A stretch of DNA of 19,672 bases, from contig JAGOBN010000012.1 in NCBI GenBank assembly GCA_017999235.1, positions 1 through 19,672 of the forward strand. The letters are read 5' to 3'. The number at the start of each line of letters is the position of its first letter. Within the stretch, counting starts at the first letter, position 1. Below are positions 14,983 to 19,672 of the stretch, in pieces. The position numbers were made by a program, and so were the translations under genes. The notes under the pieces were generated by a model that saw only the letters and a program-made list of their open reading frames with translations, made no database searches and was not told the origin of the DNA. The stretch comes from Anaerolineales bacterium (lineage in GTDB: Bacteria; Chloroflexota; Anaerolineae; Anaerolineales; UBA6663).

Positions 14983-16292
14983 CGTTGGCCGGCGGCGTAG
15001 ACGGCCAGCGGCACCAGGACCTCATGCAGGTCGAACGCGTGCCACTCGTTGTCGGGGTTCAGCGCGTTAGCGGTGAACAAGGTCCCGCCCAGCACATAGG
15101 GATCGCGCCGCATCTCGGCGTCGTACCACTGGAGCACGTTCACATACGCCTGCGGCCCGCTGGGGCCGATCCCGTTCTGCAGCCACCAATCCACGTAGCC
15201 CTTCCAGCCCAATCCGCCCGCGTCGCCGCAGGACGGGTGCGGCTGAACGCCGTCAATGCCCAGTTCGCTGATGACCAGCGGCACCGCGCCCAGGCCGCGC
15301 GGCTTCAGCAGCGCCTCGTACCAGATCCGGTAACGCAGCGCCAGCGGGCCGGCCGTGGCGCCGATGGCGGGCGCGCCCGGGATCACCCCGGGCAGGTTGA
15401 CGTTCGTCCCGCAATCGAAAGTGGGCGAACTGTATTCATGCAGGTGGAAGATTCCGCCGCAGCGCTGGGCCGCTTCCAGCGCCGGCAGAAAGTCGGCCAT
15501 CAGCGCGTACTCGGGGACGCCGGTGGAGAACCCGCCCACGGCCGCGCGCAGGCCGCGCGCTTGCATGGCGCAGGCCCGCGCCGCTTCAAACTGGGCGAAC
15601 CAGCGCATGCGGTCGGGGTTCTGTGGCACAAACTCGTTCCAGCCCTCCCAGTAATCGGCGGCCGGGTTGGCTTGATATGTGGCCAGGTTGATATCCACAT
15701 ACGCCTGGCCGGCCAGGGCCGGGTCCACGGTCTGGATCCACTCGCTTTGTTCGGGCAGCACGCGCCCCAGCGTGACCGTTTCCGGGGCGATGGCCTTGAC
15801 CTCGGCCAGCCAGCCAAAGTCTCCCACCGCTTTAACCACGCGCGGCTTAACGCGGCGGACGAACTCCATCACGTAGGGGTCGCTCGTTCCCATGGCGTGC
15901 AGGCCGAGCTTGCTGGCGGTTTGGCCGGCCAGCGCCTCCGGCCACGGCGGTGGGGTCTCGGTGGGAAGCGCCACCGCGGCGGGCGGTTCCGCGGTCGCCG
16001 GCGCCCCCCCTTGGCCAATGATCGGCATATAGACCATGCTCCCGGGCGACGGCGCCGTAGTTGCGGCGGTGGCCGGGCTGGCGGGGGTAGGCGGAACAGT
16101 GGCCGAGGGCGCGGCGGCCGGGACCGTAACGGCCGGAGCCGGATAGGCGCTGGGCGCCGGCACGGCGGTGTGGGGCGAGCGGGTTGAGGTCAGGGCGGCG
16201 GCGGGATAACCGGGCGGAGCGGCCGGCGGCGCAGCACAGGCGGCCAGCAGCCCCAGGCCCGCCAGCGCCCAATAGAGACGGCGGATCAGCAT
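14979..16292 (-). CDS. clan GH-A-like lipoprotein (paralogue 2 of a tandem pair)
   Basis: A 437-residue lipoprotein: basic start, hydrophobic h-region and lipobox LAAC with Cys19, then a Pro/Ala/Thr stalk (20-118) containing the short hydrophobic motif MVYMPII (86-92). The domain at 127-437 has a glycosidase-like barrel pattern: LGLHAMGTSDPYV and VVKAVGDFGWLAEV (early strands), DYWEGWNEFVP (213-223, likely acid/base Glu220), GGIFHLHEYSSP (279-290) and VPLVISELGIDG (337-348, likely nucleophile Glu343). Paired Cys (240/278/294/355) could form disulphides. It is anchored at the outer face of the cell membrane by acylation. It begins seven bases after the stop of its paralogue with no clear Shine-Dalgarno, so translation is probably coupled. 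The sugar substrate is unknown; a binding-only role is possible. Confidence 0.75.
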   Translation of the reverse strand: MLIRRLYWALAGLGLLAACAAPPAAPPGYPAAALTSTRSPHTAVPAPSAYPAPAVTVPAAAPSATVPPTPASPATAATTAPSPGSMVYMPIIGQGGAPATAEPPAAVALPTETPPPWPEALAGQTASKLGLHAMGTSDPYVMEFVRRVKPRVVKAVGDFGWLAEVKAIAPETVTLGRVLPEQSEWIQTVDPALAGQAYVDINLATYQANPAADYWEGWNEFVPQNPDRMRWFAQFEAARACAMQARGLRAAVGGFSTGVPEYALMADFLPALEAAQRCGGIFHLHEYSSPTFDCGTNVNLPGVIPGAPAIGATAGPLALRYRIWYEALLKPRGLGAVPLVISELGIDGVQPHPSCGDAGGLGWKGYVDWWLQNGIGPSGPQAYVNVLQWYDAEMRRDPYVLGGTLFTANALNPDNEWHAFDLHEVLVPLAVYAAGQR

Positions 16293-16299
16293 TGTGTGT

Positions 16300-17688
16300 T
16301 TAGGGTTGGGAGGTGAGATAGTGCGCTAATGGAACCAGGACGTCATGCAAATCATAGGGGTTCCATTGGCCGTCCTGGGCGCCGGCGGTAAAGACGGCGG
16401 CGCCCAGCACATACGCGTCCTGGCGCATTTCCCGGTCAGCCCAGGCGAGCTGGTTGACGTAGGCGTTCGGGCCGTCAATGCCCAACCCCTGCGTCTGCCA
16501 CCAGCCGGCGTAGTCCTTCCAGGTCTTGCCATTGTAAGGATCGGGGTCGGGGCAGTTGATGGCCGGCAGCGCGTCGATGCCGTATTCGCTGAGCACCAGC
16601 GGCAGATCGCCCAGACCGCGCGCATTCAGGTAGCCCTCATACCAGAAGCGGTAGCGGAAGGTCAGCGGGCCGGCCGGCACCTTGAGCGCCGGCGCGCCGG
16701 GGATGATCCCGGCTTCATTGGTCCGCACGCCGCACGACATCAGCGGCTTGTTGTATTCGTGCAGATGGAAGATCCCGCCGCAGCGGTGCGCGGCTTCCAG
16801 CGCCGGCAGGAACAGCGCCATCTCTGGGTAGGTGTTGGGCCAGCCCACGGCAAAGCCGCCCACCGCGGCCTGGAACCCCAGCGCCTGCATCTGGCAGGCG
16901 CGCGCGGCCTCAAACTCCGCATACCAGCGCAGTTGGTCCGCCGAATTAAAGACGTACTCATTCCAGCCTTCCCAGTAATCCACGGCCGGGTTGAGCTGAT
17001 ACTGTTCCAGGCGTTCCTGGATGTACTGCGCGGCGGCGGTCTGGGGGTCGAGCACCAGCACCCCGCTCTCATCCTGGCCGTAGAGCCGGCCGACCGTCAC
17101 GGTGTCCGGCGAGATCTGTTTCACTTCGGCCAGCCAGCCAAAATCGCTGACCGATTTGACGAGGCGCGGCCGGGCGCGGCGGATCAACTCGAAGATGTAC
17201 GGATCGCGCGGGCCCAGGGCGTGCAGGCCCAAGCGGCTGCCGCTCAGCGCGCCGGCCTCGGCCGGCCAATCCGCGGTGGCGGGGGCCGCCAGCGCCATAA
17301 ACGCCTCCGGCTGGCGCGGGGGCGCGGCGTAGTGCAGCAGCGTCAGCGGCAGATAAAGCCGGATCGTCAGGGCGGGGACACTCGTGTTGGCCAGGGGCGC
17401 CTCCGGGGCGCGCGGGTCCGGCGCGAATTCCAGCGGCGATAGCCAGCGCCAGAGGGTATCGTTGGGCCGCGGCACGGGCGTCGCTCCCGGCCCCGCCGAG
17501 ATGACCACCGGCTGCGTCGGCTCCGCGTGCAAGCCGGCGTCCGGCGCCGCTGTATAGAGCGGGGCGACTGCCATGGCGGCCGCGGCATTCTCCCGCACCA
17601 GCAGAGTCAGCACGCCAATGCTGCTGATCAGGATAATGCCCAATAACCAAGTGAGTGTGCGCGTCCGCCGGCGGCGATGAGTTCGCAT
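16300..17688 (-). CDS. clan GH-A-like membrane-anchored protein (paralogue 1 of a tandem pair)
   Basis: 462 residues from the ATG at 17688. I reject the earlier in-frame ATG at 17742 because a strong promoter (TTGACA-N17-GATACT) lies between the two. The N-terminus is MRTHRRRR followed by one hydrophobic helix (about 12-31), an uncleaved anchor or signal peptide without lipobox. A linker with the motif RLYLPLTLLHY (110-120) leads to a domain at 150-462 closely similar to the next gene: SRLGLHALGPRDPYI, VKSVSDFGWLAEV, DYWEGWNEYVF (237-247, Glu244), GGIFHLHEYNKP and LPLVLSEYGIDAL (362-374, Glu368). A Glu after Asn and a second Glu about 124 residues later fit clan GH-A glycosidases. The substrate is unknown. 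It is the first gene of a two-gene operon with its paralogue. Confidence 0.77.
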   Translation of the reverse strand: MRTHRRRRTRTLTWLLGIILISSIGVLTLLVRENAAAAMAVAPLYTAAPDAGLHAEPTQPVVISAGPGATPVPRPNDTLWRWLSPLEFAPDPRAPEAPLANTSVPALTIRLYLPLTLLHYAAPPRQPEAFMALAAPATADWPAEAGALSGSRLGLHALGPRDPYIFELIRRARPRLVKSVSDFGWLAEVKQISPDTVTVGRLYGQDESGVLVLDPQTAAAQYIQERLEQYQLNPAVDYWEGWNEYVFNSADQLRWYAEFEAARACQMQALGFQAAVGGFAVGWPNTYPEMALFLPALEAAHRCGGIFHLHEYNKPLMSCGVRTNEAGIIPGAPALKVPAGPLTFRYRFWYEGYLNARGLGDLPLVLSEYGIDALPAINCPDPDPYNGKTWKDYAGWWQTQGLGIDGPNAYVNQLAWADREMRQDAYVLGAAVFTAGAQDGQWNPYDLHDVLVPLAHYLTSQP

Positions 17689-17698
17689 CTTATGCGGC

Positions 17699-17727
17699 AG
17701 TATCGTCGGGCGGCCGGCCGTTGTCAA
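17699..17727 (-). promoter_or_regulatory. promoter TTGACA-N17-GATACT for the GH-A-like pair
   Basis: A perfect -35 (TTGACA, minus strand of 17722-17727), a 17-base spacer and GATACT (17699-17704, 5 of 6). The ATG at 17688 begins ten bases after the -10, giving a leader of only a few bases. It fixes the start codon of the downstream protein. The spacer contains CGGCCGGCCG. Confidence 0.72.
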
Positions 17728-17758
17728 TCGTACATAAGCCATATTCCCAAAATGGACA

Positions 17759-17767
17759 TGCTATACT
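17759..17767 (+). promoter_or_regulatory. extended -10 TGCTATACT for the SDR/lipoprotein operon
   Basis: TGC-TATACT lies about 30 bases before the ATG at 17797. No good -35 is visible at 16-18 bases, which extended -10 promoters can tolerate. A GGGAGG Shine-Dalgarno (17783-17788) lies between, so this transcript would carry a normal leader. Confidence 0.5.
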
Positions 17768-17796
17768 CCGCGCGGCACACACGGGAGGCGGGCTTA

Positions 17797-18816
17797 ATGA
17801 AGATCCCTACGATTTTGATTACGGGCGCGAACGGCGAGATCGGCCACGGGCTGATTGACAATCTGGCGCGGGCCGGCAGTGTGCGGCTGATCGCCTTGGA
17901 CGTGCGCCCCTTGGATCCGGCGCTGCAGGCGCGCTGTTATCGCACGGTGGTGGGCGATATCCTCGACCCAGCGCTGTTGGAGCAGCTGTCGGCTGAGCAC
18001 GAGATTTCCAGCATCTATCACCTGGCGGCCGTGCTCTCCACCAAGGCGGAGCGGCAGCCGGCGCTGGGCCACCGCGTCAACGTGGACGGCACGGTGCAGT
18101 TGCTGGAGATGGCGGCCGAGGAAGCGCGCCGCAACGGCCGCGATGTCACCTTTGTGTTCCCCAGCTCGATCGCCGTGTACGGCCTGCCGGATCTGGAGCG
18201 CAAACGCGCCGCCGGCCGGGTGCGGGAGAACGAGTGGTGCGAGCCGCGCACCATGTACGGCGTCAACAAGCTGTACTGCGAGCAGCTTGGCCGGTACTAC
18301 GCCAATTATTACCGGCAGCTGGATCAACAGCCGGCCGCCGGCCGGGTGGATTTCCGCGGCCTGCGTTTCCCCGGTCTGATCAGCGCGCTGACCCTGCCCA
18401 CCGGCGGCACCAGCGATTACGCGCCGGAGCTGCTGCACCACGCCGCCCAGGGCCTGCGCTACCACTGCTTTGTGCGCCGGGATACGCGCATCCCGTTCAT
18501 GGCCATGCCGGACGCCATTACCGCGCTGCTGCGTCTGGCCGCCGCGCCGCGCGAGCAGTTGACGCGCTATGTTTACAACGTGGGCGCGTTCAATCCGTCG
18601 GCCGAGGAACTGGAGACGCTGATCCGTGGCTCGTTCCCGGAGACCCAGGCGGATTTCCTGCCGGACGCGCGCCGGCAGGCCATCGTCGATTCCTGGCCGG
18701 CGGATGTGGATGATTCCGCCGCGCGCGCGGATTGGGGCTGGAGTCCGCGCTATGAGCTGAACAGCGCCTTCGACGAGTACCTCATCCCGGCCGTGCGCGA
18801 GCGTTACCGCGCATGA
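17797..18816 (+). CDS. SDR-type L-threonine 3-dehydrogenase / NAD-dependent epimerase-like enzyme
   Basis: 339 residues from the ATG with GGGAGG eight bases upstream; earlier in-frame starts lie before the promoter. The extended SDR fold is clear: nucleotide loop TGANGEIG (9-16), Asp35 at the end of strand 2 (LIALD), VVGDILD (51-57), HLAAVLSTKAE, PSSIAVYG (122-129), the catalytic pair Tyr154-x3-Lys158 in MYGVNKLYCEQLG, and FRGLRFPGLISA. The segments GTSDYAPELLHHAAQGLRYHCFVRRDTRIPFM and 'YNVGAFNPSAEEL' closely resemble the SDR-type (not zinc-type) L-threonine dehydrogenase, which oxidises L-threonine to 2-amino-3-ketobutyrate with NAD+. UDP-sugar epimerases are the alternative, but those details favour the threonine enzyme. 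No kbl ligase is adjacent. It overlaps the next gene by four bases (ATGA). Confidence 0.85.
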   Translation: MKIPTILITGANGEIGHGLIDNLARAGSVRLIALDVRPLDPALQARCYRTVVGDILDPALLEQLSAEHEISSIYHLAAVLSTKAERQPALGHRVNVDGTVQLLEMAAEEARRNGRDVTFVFPSSIAVYGLPDLERKRAAGRVRENEWCEPRTMYGVNKLYCEQLGRYYANYYRQLDQQPAAGRVDFRGLRFPGLISALTLPTGGTSDYAPELLHHAAQGLRYHCFVRRDTRIPFMAMPDAITALLRLAAAPREQLTRYVYNVGAFNPSAEELETLIRGSFPETQADFLPDARRQAIVDSWPADVDDSAARADWGWSPRYELNSAFDEYLIPAVRERYRA

Positions 18817-19652
18817 AGGGCCGGTCCGGCCGCCGCGTTTGGCTGACTCTGGCCGCCGGCCTGTGCCTGGCCGCCGGCTGGGGTTTAGCCGCCTGTTCCC
18901 CGGCCGACCCCGGTTTGGTGGCCCGCGCCGTGGCCGGCACCCTCACGGCGGCGCCGTCGCAGACGCCGGTGGTGGTGGTGGTGACGGTCTGGGCGCCCAC
19001 GCCGCCGCCGAGCGCCACCCCGGCCGCCGCTATCACGCTGCCGCCGTCACCGACCCCCGCCCCAACCGCCACCACGCCCGCCGGCCCGGCCCCCACGGGC
19101 GCGCCGGCCTTGGCCGATGATTTCTCGCAGCCCTCCGGGTGGACGCTGGGCGAGGATGGCGTGCTGCGCGCGGCGCTGGTGGACGGGCAGCTGGAGCTGA
19201 CGGTCAAAGAGCCGGATCAATTCCAATTTCTGTTTGATACTCAGCGGCGCGCCGGCGATTTCTACGCGGAGTTGACGGGCCGCGCGGCCTCCGCCTGCCA
19301 GCCCCGGGACCGCTATGGCTTGTTGTTCCGGGTTCAGGACGGCGGCAACTACTACCAGTTTGAGGTGGACTGCGCCGGGCGCTACCGGCTGGCCAAGCGG
19401 GTGGCCGGCCAATTAACGGCCCTGAAGGATTGGTCCCTGGACCCCGCCATCCTGACCGGTGACGGGGTCAGCAATACGCTGGGCTTGCGCGTGCAGGGCG
19501 CGCGTTTGGAGGCCTGGGTGAACAACACGCCGGTTTTCCAGACCACGGACGCGGCCTGGCCGGAGGGCGCTCTGGGGCTGATCGTCGGCTCCGATCCTTC
19601 GTCCGGTTTTAGCGCCCGCTTTGATGATTTGCGCGTGTGGGTGTTGCGCTGA
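18813..19652 (+). CDS. lipoprotein with C-terminal concanavalin-like (DUF1080-type) domain
   Basis: A 279-residue lipoprotein: basic start, hydrophobic region and lipobox LAAC with Cys28. After it comes VARAVAGTLTAAPSQTP (36-52), then a Val run and a Pro/Thr/Ala stalk to about residue 98. The domain at 100-279 (DDFSQPSGW..., YGLLFRVQDGGNYYQFEVDCAGRYRL, NTLGLRVQGARLEAWVNNTPVF, EGALGLIVG, FDDLRVWVL) follows the beta-sandwich pattern of the concanavalin-like '3-keto-disaccharide hydrolase' (DUF1080) and LamG-type families. Cys162 and Cys187 may pair. It probably binds or acts on carbohydrate at the outer membrane-facing surface; catalytic residues are not evident, so binding only is plausible. 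It overlaps the SDR gene (ATGA), although a functional link is not obvious. Confidence 0.78.
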   Translation: MKGRSGRRVWLTLAAGLCLAAGWGLAACSPADPGLVARAVAGTLTAAPSQTPVVVVVTVWAPTPPPSATPAAAITLPPSPTPAPTATTPAGPAPTGAPALADDFSQPSGWTLGEDGVLRAALVDGQLELTVKEPDQFQFLFDTQRRAGDFYAELTGRAASACQPRDRYGLLFRVQDGGNYYQFEVDCAGRYRLAKRVAGQLTALKDWSLDPAILTGDGVSNTLGLRVQGARLEAWVNNTPVFQTTDAAWPEGALGLIVGSDPSSGFSARFDDLRVWVLR

Positions 19653-19672
19653 GCGCGCCGGCTGGGTATTAC

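Noticed and set aside
14925..16187. Open frame of 420 codons on the plus strand opposite the GH-A-like lipoprotein
   Set aside because: Mirror frame: the minus-strand protein has a lipobox, conserved Glu motifs and a close paralogue. The plus frame has low-complexity Arg/Gly composition and crosses a promoter and gene boundary.
17689..17742. Longer N-terminus (18 residues more) for the membrane-anchored GH-A-like protein
   Set aside because: It would place the start upstream of the TTGACA-N17-GATACT promoter, and the added residues would put a non-signal-like stretch before the RRRR + helix anchor.
17797..18816. UDP-glucose 4-epimerase (galE)
   Set aside because: The extended-SDR fold is shared, but the GTSDYA...RRDTRIPFM and YNVGAFNPSAEEL segments match SDR-type threonine dehydrogenase better, and no sugar-nucleotide genes are adjacent.

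Overview
This is a very G+C-rich bacterial window of about 19.7 kb, densely packed with 16 protein genes and no rRNA, tRNA, CRISPR array or insertion sequence that I could see. The gene content suggests an uncultured Chloroflexota (Anaerolineae-like) bacterium: a giant PTPS-related membrane glycosyltransferase-like protein with C-terminal beta-sandwich repeats, CARDB-repeat surface proteins, lipoproteins with long Pro/Ala/Thr stalks and a 'YLPL'-type motif, and clan GH-A-like secreted proteins. This taxonomic call is inference from gene style, not from a marker gene.

Layout. (1) 1-3480, minus strand: a Yip1-like membrane protein, a MacB/LolD-type ABC ATPase, a secreted IPT/TIG + CARDB-repeat protein and the start of a signal peptidase I run as one tightly spaced operon. 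It looks like a cell-surface or export module whose ABC permease, if there is one, lies beyond the left edge. (2) 3664-11155, plus strand: a 1040-residue GT-C-like membrane protein, then an operon of two divergent, paralogous SPFH/band-7-like membrane proteins followed by pseudouridine-5'-phosphate glycosidase (psuG). (3) 11165-12869: a two-helix membrane protein with a C-terminal extracytoplasmic domain (minus) diverges from a peptidase S51/cyanophycinase-like enzyme (plus). (4) 12877-17688, minus strand: a clan GH-A-like protein without a signal peptide, an endonuclease III-like DNA glycosylase, and a tandem pair of paralogous GH-A-like proteins, one a lipoprotein and one held by an N-terminal helix. 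(5) 17797-19652, plus strand: an SDR-type L-threonine-dehydrogenase/epimerase-like enzyme overlapping a lipoprotein with a concanavalin-like C-terminal domain.

Regulation. Several transcription units have a -10 box only 6-10 bases before the start codon (nth-like TATAAT-N6-ATG, 3664 TATACT-N7-ATG, 6827 TACAAT-N9-ATG, 17688 TTGACA-N17-GATACT-N10-ATG, 3480 TAAAAT-N7-ATG). This points to leaderless mRNAs, while internal operon genes such as psuG use a Shine-Dalgarno or a 4-base ATGA overlap. Both convergent gene ends (11151-11169 and 12865-12881) fold into a small hairpin that contains both stop codons.

Non-coding stretches are short. The longest are 3481-3663, 12002-12170, 14086-14241 and 17689-17796. 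The one at 14086-14241 is unusual: it is A+T-richer and made of two degenerate short tandem repeats. The clearest candidates for something undescribed are the SPFH pair with its duplicated C-terminal module, the differently anchored GH-A-like pair, and the repeat island. I found no complete, obviously novel system of the defence or mobile kind.
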